Positions 5,838 through 13,478 of a DNA stretch of 19,708 nucleotides are shown here, one piece after another (the stretch's first letter is position 1; the number at the start of each line of letters is the position of its first letter). The stretch comes from Oscillibacter sp. (GTDB lineage Bacteria; Bacillota; Clostridia; Oscillospirales; Oscillospiraceae): NCBI GenBank assembly GCA_022796315.1, contig JAAWIL010000017.1, positions 1 to 19,708 on the forward strand, in the 5' to 3' direction. A program made the position numbers and the translations under genes. The notes under the pieces are model-generated. The model did no database searches, was not told the DNA's origin, and saw nothing but the letters and a program-made list of their open reading frames with translations.

Positions 5838-6505
5838 GGTTCCTGGACACCCTCCTGAACCTCCTCTTCCCGCCCAAGTGCCCCTTCTGCGGACGCGTTC
5901 TGGACCGGCCCGGCGTCTGCCCGGCCTGCGAAGCCGCCCTGCCCTGGCTGGCGGAAGAGGACGGCCTCTGGACCCTCCCGGCGGACGTCCCCTGCGCCGC
6001 GCCCCTGCGATATGAGGGCCTGGCCCGGAAGGGACTCCTTCGGTTCAAGTTTCAGGGAGCCTCCGCAGCGGCGGAGCCCCTGGGGGAGCTGGTGGCCCGG
6101 TGCGCGGCGGAGCGGTTCGCCGGGGAGTTTGACGTGGTCACCTGGGTGCCGGTGAGCCGGAAACGGCTGCGGCAGAGAGGGTACGACCAGGCGGAGCTGC
6201 TGGCCCGGGCCGCCTGCCGCCTCTGGAATACCCGGCCCGTCCGCCTGCTGGACAAGCGCCGGGACAACCCCGCCCAGTCTGGGCTCCATGACGCCGTCCT
6301 GCGGCGGGAGAACGTCCGGGATGTGTACGCCGCCTCTGGCGCCGCCGCCGGACGGCGGATCCTGCTGGTGGACGACATCTGCACCACCGGCGCCACCCTG
6401 TCCTCCTGCGCCCTCGCCCTGCGGCAGGCCGGGGCGGAAACGGTGCTTTGCTGCACGGCCGCCAGGGCCGTCATGGAAAAAGTTCACAAATCCGGTGAAG
6501 AATAG
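5834..6505 (+). CDS. comF: ComF-family phosphoribosyltransferase-like protein
   Basis: The family (ComFC, GntX) is needed for uptake of single-stranded DNA during transformation in naturally competent bacteria; enzymatic activity is not firmly established. The 223 residues begin with a four-cysteine zinc ribbon (C16, C19, C29, C32). A type I PRTase fold follows, with PVSRKRLRQRGYDQAELLA (106-124) and the PRPP loop ILLVDDICTTGAT (176-188). Length is normal. The ATG overlaps the XRE stop by four bases, which sets the start despite no clear separate ribosome binding site. The mreB promoter begins three bases after its stop. No other competence gene is in the window, so competence itself is not shown. 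Confidence 0.93.
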   Translation: MRFLDTLLNLLFPPKCPFCGRVLDRPGVCPACEAALPWLAEEDGLWTLPADVPCAAPLRYEGLARKGLLRFKFQGASAAAEPLGELVARCAAERFAGEFDVVTWVPVSRKRLRQRGYDQAELLARAACRLWNTRPVRLLDKRRDNPAQSGLHDAVLRRENVRDVYAASGAAAGRRILLVDDICTTGATLSSCALALRQAGAETVLCCTAARAVMEKVHKSGEE

Positions 6506-6507
6506 GG

Positions 6508-6536
6508 TTGCAATCCTCGAGCCCTGTCGTTATAAT
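6508..6536 (+). promoter_or_regulatory. mreB promoter
   Basis: TTGCAA (6508-6513) and TATAAT (6531-6536) are 17 bases apart, immediately after the comF-type stop. A second TATAAT at 6571-6576 lacks a good -35 box. Confidence 0.75.
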
Positions 6537-6609
6537 GAAGCTTGTATGACTGCAAGCGGGGAAAAACGCTTATAATAACGACAGAAACGGATATGAGGTG
6601 GAGGCATCC

Positions 6610-7629
6610 ATGGCTAAAGACATTGGCATTGATCTTGGCACCGCGTCGGTGCTGGTATATGTGAAGAGCAAGGGCATCGTGCTCAACGAACCCTCTGTGG
6701 TGGCGCTGGACAAAAACACCGGCAAACTGCTGAAGGTGGGCTCAGAGGCCCAGGCGATGCTGGGGCGCACCCCCGGCAACATCATCGCCATCCGTCCCCT
6801 GCGGGAGGGCGTCATCTCTGACTACGACATGACCGAGCGGATGCTCAAGGAGTTCATCCACAAGGTCACGGGCTTCTCCCTGTTCAAGCCCCGGGTCATC
6901 ATCTGCGTCCCCTCCGGCATCACGGAGGTCGAGGAGCGCGCCGTCATTGACGCGGGCATCCAGGCCGGCGCCCGCAAGGTGTTTCTCATCGAGGAGCCGG
7001 TGGCGGCGGCCATCGGCGCGGGCATCGACATCGCCAAGCCCGACGGCCACATGGTGGTGGACATCGGCGGCGGCACGGCGGACATCGCCGTGATCTCCCT
7101 CTCCGGCGTGGTGGAGTCCGCCTCCATCAAGATTGCCGGCGACCAGCTCAACGAGGCCGTGGTGAAGTACATGCGCCGGACCTACAACCTGCTGGTGGGC
7201 GAGCGCACCGCCGAGGAGATGAAAAAGCAGATCGGCTGCGTCTTCCCCAAGGACGAGGAGGAGACCATGGACGTCAAGGGCCGGTGCCTGCTGACGGGCC
7301 TTCCCAAGGTGGTCACCGTCAGCTCCACAGAGATGATGGACGCCTTTGAGGAGCCGGTGGAGCGGATCATGGAGGCCATTCACTCCGTGCTGGAGCGGAC
7401 GCCCCCGGAGCTGGTGGCGGATATCTCCACCAACGGCATCGTCATGACCGGCGGCGGCAGCCTGGTCTCCGGCTTCGACAAGCTGGTCACCGCCCGCACC
7501 GGCATCCACTCCGTGGTGGCGGAGGACGCCATCAGCTGCGTGGCCCTGGGCACCGGCAAGAGCCTGGACTCCCTCGGCGAAATGCAGGACGGCACCATGA
7601 ACCTCTCCCGCCGGAAGCAGATGAACTGA
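6610..7629 (+). CDS. mreB: MreB/Mbl-family actin-like rod-shape protein
   Basis: Bacterial actin that forms membrane-associated filaments guiding side-wall peptidoglycan synthesis. The 339 residues show the actin-fold nucleotide motifs: phosphate 1 DIGIDLGTAS (4-13), phosphate 2 DIGGGTADIA (151-160) and the adenosine motif MTGGGSLVSG (279-288). EEPVAAAIGAG (128-138) is also typical. I chose the ATG at 6610 because GAGGTGGAGG lies just before it; a GTG at 6598 would lie inside that site. The gene is alone: no mreC or mreD follows, and a strong terminator begins eight bases after the stop. Single mreB/mbl genes are common in Clostridia. I cannot tell MreB from Mbl or MreBH by eye. Confidence 0.95.
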   Translation: MAKDIGIDLGTASVLVYVKSKGIVLNEPSVVALDKNTGKLLKVGSEAQAMLGRTPGNIIAIRPLREGVISDYDMTERMLKEFIHKVTGFSLFKPRVIICVPSGITEVEERAVIDAGIQAGARKVFLIEEPVAAAIGAGIDIAKPDGHMVVDIGGGTADIAVISLSGVVESASIKIAGDQLNEAVVKYMRRTYNLLVGERTAEEMKKQIGCVFPKDEEETMDVKGRCLLTGLPKVVTVSSTEMMDAFEEPVERIMEAIHSVLERTPPELVADISTNGIVMTGGGSLVSGFDKLVTARTGIHSVVAEDAISCVALGTGKSLDSLGEMQDGTMNLSRRKQMN

Positions 7630-7636
7630 CAGACCT

Positions 7637-7668
7637 GCCAAAAAAGCGGCTTCTGCCGCTTTTTTGGC
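7637..7668 (+). terminator. Intrinsic terminator after mreB
   Basis: GCCAAAAAAGCGGC pairs perfectly with GCCGCTTTTTTGGC around TTCT, 14 bp, with the T-run inside the right arm. It lies eight bases after the mreB stop and could also work on the minus strand. Confidence 0.85.
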
Positions 7669-7680
7669 GTGCGATTTCTG

Positions 7681-7713
7681 AAAAAGGGCTCCCCAGCCGC
7701 AGGCCGGGGAGCC
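7681..7713 (-). terminator. Intrinsic terminator after the acetyltransferase gene
   Basis: On the minus strand GGCTCCCC pairs with GGGGAGCC, with an inner GC/GC step, followed by CTTTTT. It lies eight bases past the acetyltransferase stop and faces the mreB terminator across 12 bases. Confidence 0.8.
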
Positions 7714-7720
7714 TTCTTCG

Positions 7721-8341
7721 TTACGATCCGCCAGATCCGTCTGTCCCGTGGAGCCGCCGGGCGGCCTGCCATTTTTCCCGGTCCGCCTCGGTGATCGGGC
7801 GGAGCACCTGGCAGGGGTTTCCCCCGGCCACCACGTGCGGCGGCAGGTCCCGCCGCACCACGGAGCCGGCGGCCACCACGGTGCCCTCCCCGATGGTGAC
7901 GCCGGGCAGAACCACTGTGTTGCCTCCCAGCCACACACTGTCGCAGATGGTGATGGGCCGGCCGAACTCCAGGCCCGTGTCACGGACCTCCGCGTCGATG
8001 GGGTGCCCCACCGTGTAGAAGCACACCCTGGGCGCGATCTGCGCAAAACTGCCGATGGAGATCGGGGCCGCGTCCAGGAAGACGCAGTCATAGTTGAGAA
8101 ACACGTGGTCCCCCAGGGAGATCTGGGTCCCATAGTCGCAGCGGAAGGACGGCTCAATCCAGCTGTCCTCCCCCAGGCGGCCCAGCAGCTCCCGGAGGAG
8201 GGCCGTGCGGCCCTCCCAGTCGGTGGGGTTCATCTGGTTATAGCGCCAGGTGAGGTCCTTCGCCCGGTCCCGAGCCAGGGCCAGCTCCGGGTCACCGGGG
8301 TGATACAGCCGGCCGGAGAGCATCTTTTCCCGCTCTGTCAT
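7721..8341 (-). CDS. maa: Hexapeptide-repeat O-acetyltransferase (Maa/LacA type)
   Basis: Acetyl-CoA-dependent transferase of the maltose/galactoside acetyltransferase group; the natural acceptor is usually unknown. The 206 residues have the N-terminal Mac domain (MTEREKMLSGRLYHPGDPEL...). A left-handed beta helix of hexapeptide repeats follows from about 65 to 175 (ISLGDHV, ISIGSFA, ITICDSVWLGG, VTIGEGTVVAAGSVV). The probable catalytic histidine is H113 in TVGHPIDAE. The start at 8341 has an AAGGA site 14 bases upstream and matches the Mac-domain start; the frame runs on to 8488 without family similarity. It sits 112 bases after the symporter gene on the same strand. The bracketing terminator is at 7681-7713. 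The exact sugar substrate is not predictable. Confidence 0.92.
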   Translation of the reverse strand: MTEREKMLSGRLYHPGDPELALARDRAKDLTWRYNQMNPTDWEGRTALLRELLGRLGEDSWIEPSFRCDYGTQISLGDHVFLNYDCVFLDAAPISIGSFAQIAPRVCFYTVGHPIDAEVRDTGLEFGRPITICDSVWLGGNTVVLPGVTIGEGTVVAAGSVVRRDLPPHVVAGGNPCQVLRPITEADREKWQAARRLHGTDGSGGS

Positions 8342-8445
8342 AGTGTTCCATTCCTTTCCATTTCCAGTGCAAGCGTGGGGCTCCAGAACGCTTTTCCAAG
8401 GAAAGTCCTTGCATTTTTCGCAGAATTTGGTATAGTGGAGAAGGC

Positions 8446-8460
8446 CGTCTGCCTCAGACG
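8446..8460 (-). terminator. Weak hairpin over the symporter stop codon
   Basis: CGTCTG-AGG-CAGACG spans the stop codon of the symporter gene. The sequence after it (GCCTTCTCC) is only pyrimidine-rich, so termination here would be poor. Some transcripts may continue into the acetyltransferase gene. Confidence 0.3.
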
Positions 8461-9962
8461 AAGATGCCCAGATGGAAGAAGGTGTCAATCTGTCCCACCA
8501 GAATCAGCAGCATAACGAGGGGCACCACAATCCGGATGGAGAAGGAGAAGAAGCCGTCGATCTTGCTGCTGCCGCTGACGTGCAGCTCGTCCAGCAGCGT
8601 TTTGGGCTTGATCTCCCAGCCCACCATCAGGCTGGTCAGCAGCGCGCCCAGAGGCATGGCAATCCCCTCGGACAGCGCGTCCATGAAGTCCAGCCAGCAG
8701 TCGTTGAACTCACCGATGACGCCAAAGGTGTTTTTGAAGGGAATCCAGATGTTATTGGAGCCCAGGCCGTCCACGGCCACCACCACGGCCTCCGCCAGGA
8801 TGGCCAGGCACACCAGCAGCACCACGCGGGGCCGGTTGGCGGTCTTGCCCTTCTCCTCGGCCCGGTCCAGGAAGTAGGTAACCACCACCTCCGTCAGGGC
8901 AATGGCGGAGGACACGGCGGCAATCAGCACCAGCAGGTAGAAGATCGCGCCGAACAGGGGACCCGCCGGGCCCATGGCGTGGAACGTATCCTGCAAGGTG
9001 ACGAAGAGCAGGTTGGGTCCTCCCAGCTTGATGTCCGCCACGGTCATGGCACGCTCCAGGCCGGTGGCGGCATCCACCACCGTGGCGCCGGCGTTGATGC
9101 TGGAGATGCCGTGGGACACGGCGGCGGGGATCACGGCCAGGCCGGCCATGAGGGCCACCAGGGTGTCCGCCACCACAACGATGACGGAGTTCGTCACCAG
9201 GCTCTCGCTCTTGCGCACGTAGGAGCCATAGGTGATGGTGATGCCCATGGCCAGGGACAGGGAGAAGAACATCTGCCCGCCCGCCGTGGCCAGCACCGTG
9301 GTCCAGTGGGGCGCGGTCTCGATGAAGCCGGCGCTGACGGCGTAGCCGGGGACGAACATGAACTTGAGTCCCTCCACGGCGTCCTCCATGGTAACGGAGC
9401 GGAGGATCACGATCACCAGCATCACAAACAGGGCGGGCATTCCGATCTTGTTGAACTTCTCAATACCCTCCGAGATGCCCCCGCGGTTGATGAGATAGCA
9501 GGAGACCATGAAGAGCACCGTAAAAATCACGGAGCCAAACTGATTGGTCAGCATGGAGCCAAACAGCTCTGAGCCGCTCTGGGCGCCCGCGCCGCCGAAG
9601 GCCAGGTCGCTGAGGTTCAGCGCCATATACTCAATGCAGTAGCCTCCCAGCACGGAGTAAAAGCTCATAATTACAAAGGGCGAAAACACGGCCAGCCAGC
9701 CCACCCACTTGAACTTTTTAGACAGGGCGTGGTAGGCGCCGATGGTTCCCTTCCCGGTTTTGCGGCCCATGGACAGCTCCGCCATCATAATGACAAAGCC
9801 CACAAAAACCGCCAGCAGCAAGTAGATCACAAGATAGGCAAAGCCTCCGCTCTTTCCCATCTTGTAGGGGAAGCCCCAAATGTTTCCCAGGCCCACGGCG
9901 GACCCGATGGCCGCCATCAAAAAGCCCAAATTGCTTCCCCAGTTTCCTCTTTTTTCGTTCAC
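8454..9962 (-). CDS. Sodium:neurotransmitter symporter (NSS/SNF) family transporter
   Basis: LeuT-fold Na+-coupled transporter in the cytoplasmic membrane, probably for an amino acid. The 502 residues are nearly all membrane helices, about eleven or twelve. Helix 1 carries the family signature GSAVGLGNIWGFPYKMG (20-36), including the Na1-site asparagine (N27). LeuT has an arginine at the gate in GNxxRFP; here it is glycine (GNIWGFP). The start is GTG at 9962, six bases after GGAGAGGAGA; a TTG at 9980 would overlap that site. A good promoter (10011-10040) and a small leader hairpin (9986-10003) precede it. The substrate cannot be read from the sequence; tryptophan, tyrosine and leucine carriers all belong to this family. 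Confidence 0.93.
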   Translation of the reverse strand: MNEKRGNWGSNLGFLMAAIGSAVGLGNIWGFPYKMGKSGGFAYLVIYLLLAVFVGFVIMMAELSMGRKTGKGTIGAYHALSKKFKWVGWLAVFSPFVIMSFYSVLGGYCIEYMALNLSDLAFGGAGAQSGSELFGSMLTNQFGSVIFTVLFMVSCYLINRGGISEGIEKFNKIGMPALFVMLVIVILRSVTMEDAVEGLKFMFVPGYAVSAGFIETAPHWTTVLATAGGQMFFSLSLAMGITITYGSYVRKSESLVTNSVIVVVADTLVALMAGLAVIPAAVSHGISSINAGATVVDAATGLERAMTVADIKLGGPNLLFVTLQDTFHAMGPAGPLFGAIFYLLVLIAAVSSAIALTEVVVTYFLDRAEEKGKTANRPRVVLLVCLAILAEAVVVAVDGLGSNNIWIPFKNTFGVIGEFNDCWLDFMDALSEGIAMPLGALLTSLMVGWEIKPKTLLDELHVSGSSKIDGFFSFSIRIVVPLVMLLILVGQIDTFFHLGIFV

Positions 9963-9985
9963 TCGCAGTCTCCTCTCCAAATCTT

Positions 9986-10003
9986 GGGATTTTGATAAAT
10001 CCC
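9986..10003 (-). promoter_or_regulatory. Leader hairpin before the symporter gene
   Basis: GGGATTT-ATCA-AAATCCC forms a perfect 7-bp stem between the predicted transcription start (about 10004) and the ribosome binding site. It could be a 5' stabilising hairpin or an operator just downstream of the promoter. Confidence 0.45.
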
Positions 10004-10010
10004 TCGGTAC

Positions 10011-10040
10011 AGCATACTATATTTTTATGAAACCGGTCAA
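10011..10040 (-). promoter_or_regulatory. Symporter gene promoter
   Basis: On the minus strand TTGACC (10035-10040) and TATGCT (10011-10016) are 18 bases apart. The divergent DUF2156-GNAT gene starts 131 bases away and has no clear promoter of its own that I can see. Confidence 0.7.
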
Positions 10041-10171
10041 GAACATTCCGCAAATTTCTGCCAAATATTTTCATTCCTTCCATGTTTCCACACATTCCCA
10101 TGGCACAGGGCCTCCGCGGCGGCGGACGCTTCCTGTCCGATCATACGCGCCAAGCGGCGCAGGAGGTTCTT

Positions 10172-11575
10172 ATGGATCAGTTCAAACCCGTGACCAAACA
10201 GGACGGAGCCAAGCTCCGCCACTATTACCAAAACTGCAATTACGGCCTGTGCGAGTACTCCGTGGGCACCAAGCTCATGTGGCGGCCCACGCTGCACCCG
10301 TCCTGGGCGGAGATCGCCGGATGCCTGGTGATCCGCAACTGCATCGACGGTCAGACCGTCTTCGACTATCCGGTCCCCGGCCCCGAGGGAGACGAGGACG
10401 CGGCCCTGGAGGCCATTGAGGCCTACTGCCTGGAACAGGGCGTGCCCCTGGTGATCTCCGTGGTGCCCGACTGCAAGGCCCCCCATCTGCTGTCCCGCTA
10501 TCCCTACGTGCGGGTCAGCAACATCCGCACCTGGCGGGACTATGTGTACTACCGCCAGGACCTGCAGCTCTTTGCCGGCCGGCGGTACTCCGGCCAGCGG
10601 AACCACATCAAGAAGTTCCGCACCCAATGGCCCGACGCGGTCTTCCGCCGCCTCACCACCGCGGACGCCCCCGCCATTGACCAATTCTGGCTGGACTACG
10701 AGGCCGAGTTCCCCAAGGGCTCCAACGCCAAGGCCAGGGACGAGCTGGCCCTGGCCAAGAAGATGCTCCGCATGGTGGACAAGCGCTGGTTTGTGGCCGG
10801 GGGGATGTTCGACGGGGACAAGCTCATCGCCCTGTCCCTGGCGGAGAAGTGCGGCGAGACCCTGCTGATCCACATCGAAAAGGCCCTGTACTCCTACACC
10901 GGGGTCTACCCCACCCTGGTCCAGGCCTTCGCGGACGCCTTCGGCGAGGGCTGCCAGTGGGTGAACCGGGAGGACGACGCGGCGGACCGGGGCCTGCGGA
11001 CCTCCAAGCTCCAGTACGGCCCGGCCAAGCTGGCCCCCAAGTACCGCTTCGAGCCCCAGAATGAGCTCTTGAGCCACGTCCGGGAGATCCCGGTTCTGAA
11101 AACGGAGCGGCTGACCCTCTCCGCCCTCACCGAGGCGGATCTCCCAGCCTACAACGCCCTGGTGCTGGACCAGGAGCGAAACCGCTGGTGGGGCTACGAC
11201 GATGCAGCCGGCCTGGGCGGCCCGGTGGAGGAGCGGAGCTTCCTCGACGTGGCAGAGCGGGACTTCGCCAATCGCCAGGCCGTGAACTTCGCCGTCCGGC
11301 TGGAGGGGAAGCTCATCGGCGAGGCGGTGCTCTACCGCTTTGACTGCCGGGGCGGCGCGGAGCTGGGCTGCCGGATCGCCGCCGCCTACGACGGCCATGG
11401 CTATGGCACGGAGGCCTTTGCCGCCGTGGCGGACTGGGCGCTGTACAAGGTCCACCTGACCCGTGTGGTGGCCAAGTGCTTCAAGGAAAACGCGGCCTCC
11501 TACAAAATGCTCTCCTCCTGTATGCGCAGGCACGGCGAGGACGAGACGTATTTCTACTTTGAGAAGCCCGTGTGA
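10172..11575 (+). CDS. DUF2156 (LPG-synthase C-like) and GNAT acetyltransferase fusion
   Basis: A 467-residue protein with two acyltransferase-fold units. Residues 1 to about 300 match DUF2156, the C-terminal catalytic domain of lysyl-phosphatidylglycerol synthase. Typical words are LQLFAGRRYSGQRNHIKKF (131-149), WLDYEAEFPKG (173-183) and a late NREDDAADRGLRTSKLQY (265-282). Residues 307-467 are a RimJ/RimL-type GNAT domain beginning LKTERLTLSALTEADLP. Its acetyl-CoA loop is YDGHGYGTEAF (406-416), followed by FKENAASYKML, a normal GNAT ending. The start at 10172 has AGGAGG five bases upstream; earlier in-frame ATGs lack one. There is no membrane flippase part, so it is soluble and probably not an MprF. 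Substrates of both halves are unknown. It stands alone between a divergent symporter and a terminator. Confidence 0.88.
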   Translation: MDQFKPVTKQDGAKLRHYYQNCNYGLCEYSVGTKLMWRPTLHPSWAEIAGCLVIRNCIDGQTVFDYPVPGPEGDEDAALEAIEAYCLEQGVPLVISVVPDCKAPHLLSRYPYVRVSNIRTWRDYVYYRQDLQLFAGRRYSGQRNHIKKFRTQWPDAVFRRLTTADAPAIDQFWLDYEAEFPKGSNAKARDELALAKKMLRMVDKRWFVAGGMFDGDKLIALSLAEKCGETLLIHIEKALYSYTGVYPTLVQAFADAFGEGCQWVNREDDAADRGLRTSKLQYGPAKLAPKYRFEPQNELLSHVREIPVLKTERLTLSALTEADLPAYNALVLDQERNRWWGYDDAAGLGGPVEERSFLDVAERDFANRQAVNFAVRLEGKLIGEAVLYRFDCRGGAELGCRIAAAYDGHGYGTEAFAAVADWALYKVHLTRVVAKCFKENAASYKMLSSCMRRHGEDETYFYFEKPV

Positions 11576-11590
11576 TGCCATCGCAGCTGC

Positions 11591-11624
11591 AAAACCGGCG
11601 TGACCAAATGGTCACGCCGGTTTT
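11591..11624. terminator. Bidirectional terminator between the DUF2156-GNAT gene and atpC
   Basis: AAAACCGGCGTGACC pairs perfectly with GGTCACGCCGGTTTT, 15 bp around AAAT. It ends the plus-strand gene 16 bases past its stop and the ATP synthase operon 36 bases past the atpC stop. Confidence 0.9.
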
Positions 11625-11659
11625 GTTCTATGATTCTCCAGGCCCCGCCCGGTCTCCCC

Positions 11660-12070
11660 TCAGTCCACGCCCCGGGCTCTCACCCGCAGGCGGTTCAGGG
11701 ACCGGGCCAGCGCGGCCTGAGCCAGCTGGTACTCCTGGCGGCTCTTTTTTTGCAGCAGGGCCTCTCTGGCCTCGTCAGCCACCCGCTGGGCGCGGGCGGC
11801 GTCGATCTCCTCCGGCCGCTCGGCGGAGTCCACCAGCACCAGGACCTCGTTGTTCTCCACCTTCACCATACCCGGCGACACCGCCGCCAGCCGCACCGGC
11901 TCCCCGGGGACCTGATAGCGGAGGGTCCCCGGCTGGATGGCGGCAATCATGCTGCTGTGGCGGGCCAGAATGCCCATCTCCCCGTCGCTGGCGGGGATGG
12001 TGAGACTGACGCAGGGGCCCTCATAGAACGCCCGGTCTGCCGCCAGAATCCGCACCTGAAAGGTCTCCAT
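11660..12070 (-). CDS. atpC: F1 ATP synthase epsilon subunit
   Basis: Central-stalk subunit that couples and can brake rotation. The 136 residues begin METFQVRILAADRAFYEG. The beta-sandwich signature PASDGEMGILARHSSMIAAIQPG (about 26-48) is present, followed by a helical hairpin from about 88 (RPEEIDAARAQRVADEAREAL). The ATG overlaps the atpD stop by one base (TGATG), so translation is coupled. It is the last gene of the operon, and the terminator at 11591-11624 follows. Length and domains are normal. Confidence 0.96.
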   Translation of the reverse strand: METFQVRILAADRAFYEGPCVSLTIPASDGEMGILARHSSMIAAIQPGTLRYQVPGEPVRLAAVSPGMVKVENNEVLVLVDSAERPEEIDAARAQRVADEAREALLQKKSRQEYQLAQAALARSLNRLRVRARGVD

Positions 12071-13473
12071 CAGGCCTCTCCCTCCTCCAGCCGCTTGGCC
12101 TTGGCCACCACGTCCCGCCAGGTGCCCACGTTGTAGAAGGCCGCCTCCGGGTACTGGTCCAGCTCCCCGTTCACCAGCTTCTCAAAGCTCTCCAGGGTGT
12201 CCCTCAGGGGGACGTAGATCCCGGGGAGGCCCGTGAACTTCTCCGCCACGTGGGTGGGCTGGGCGAAGAACCGCTGGAGCCGCCTGGCCCGCCCCACGAT
12301 CTGCCGGTCCGTGTCGCTGAGCTCATCCATGCCCAGGATGGCGATGATGTCCTGGAGCTCCAGGTACTTCTCCAGGATCTCCTGGGCCTTCCGGGCAATG
12401 TGGTAGTGCCGTTTTCCCACGATGTCGGCCTCCAGAATCCGGGAGGAGGACGCCAGGGGGTCCACCGCCGGATAGATGCCCTGCTCGGAGATCTTCCGGC
12501 TCAGCACCGTGGTGGCGTCCAGGTGGGCGAAGGTGGTGGCGGTGGCCGGATCTGTCAGGTCGTCCGCCGGCACGTACACCGCCTGGACGGAGGTGACGGA
12601 GCCCTCCTTGGTGGAGGTGATCCGCTCCTGGAGCTCCCCCATCTCCCCCGCCAGGGTGGGCTGGTAGCCCACAGCGGAGGGCATTCTCCCCAGAAGGGTG
12701 GAGACCTCGCTGCCCGCCTGGACGAAGCGGAAGATGTTGTCAATAAACAGCAGCACGTCCTTGTGCTCCTTGTCCCGGAAGTACTCCGCCATGGTCAGGC
12801 CTGACAGGGCCACCCGCATCCGCACGCCGGGGGATTCATTCATCTGGCCGAAGACCAGGGCCGTCTTGTCGGCCACGCCGCTCTCCCGCATCTCCCGCCA
12901 GAGGTCGTTGCCCTCCCGGCTGCGCTCGCCCACGCCGGTGAAGATGGAGTAGCCGCCGTGTTCCATGGCCACATTGTGAATCAGCTCCTGGATCAGCACG
13001 GTCTTACCCACGCCGGCGCCGCCGAAGAGGCCGATCTTGCCCCCTCTGGAGTAGGGCTCCAGCAGGTCGATGACCTTGATGCCCGTCTCCAGAATCTCCA
13101 CCGCCGGGCTCTGCTCCTCAAAGGTCGGGGGCTTGCGGTAGATGCTCTGGACCGGAGTTCCCTCCGGCACCGGGCCCTCGCCGTCAATGGGCTGGCCCAG
13201 GACGTTGAACATCCGCCCCAGTGTGGCCCTGCCCACCGGCACCTGAATGGTGCGGCCGGGGATCTCCACGGCCAGGCCCCGGGCCAGGCCCTCGCTGGGA
13301 GAGAGCATGATGCAGCGCACGGTGTTCCGCCCGATGTGCTGCGCCACCTCCATCACCCGCAAAACGCCCTCCCGCTCCACGGTCAGCTCCTCCTGGAGCC
13401 GGGGCAGCTCGCCGCTTTGAATCTCCACGTCCACCACAGGGCCGGAGATCTGTACGATAATTCCTCTTTCCAA
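12070..13473 (-). CDS. atpD: F1 ATP synthase beta subunit
   Basis: Catalytic subunit; three copies alternate with alpha in the F1 head. The 467 residues have Walker A GGAGVGKT (151-158), the GVGERSREGNDLW block and the DIFRF-like Walker B LLFIDNIFRF. The torque-transmitting DELSEED loop reads DELSDTD here, so two of its acidic positions differ from the classical motif. The start is TTG at 13473, eight bases after GGGGAGG and five bases after the atpG stop; no ATG is available nearby. Order and spacing are those of a normal operon, and length is typical. Confidence 0.97.
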   Translation of the reverse strand: MERGIIVQISGPVVDVEIQSGELPRLQEELTVEREGVLRVMEVAQHIGRNTVRCIMLSPSEGLARGLAVEIPGRTIQVPVGRATLGRMFNVLGQPIDGEGPVPEGTPVQSIYRKPPTFEEQSPAVEILETGIKVIDLLEPYSRGGKIGLFGGAGVGKTVLIQELIHNVAMEHGGYSIFTGVGERSREGNDLWREMRESGVADKTALVFGQMNESPGVRMRVALSGLTMAEYFRDKEHKDVLLFIDNIFRFVQAGSEVSTLLGRMPSAVGYQPTLAGEMGELQERITSTKEGSVTSVQAVYVPADDLTDPATATTFAHLDATTVLSRKISEQGIYPAVDPLASSSRILEADIVGKRHYHIARKAQEILEKYLELQDIIAILGMDELSDTDRQIVGRARRLQRFFAQPTHVAEKFTGLPGIYVPLRDTLESFEKLVNGELDQYPEAAFYNVGTWRDVVAKAKRLEEGEA

Positions 13474-13478
13474 ATTCG

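Noticed and set aside
6598..6609. GTG start for mreB at 6598
   Set aside because: It lies within the ribosome binding site of the ATG at 6610, and the family starts at that ATG.
6742..8157. 471-codon minus-strand frame across mreB and the acetyltransferase gene
   Set aside because: Overlaps two solid genes and two terminators; composition is typical of a shadow frame.
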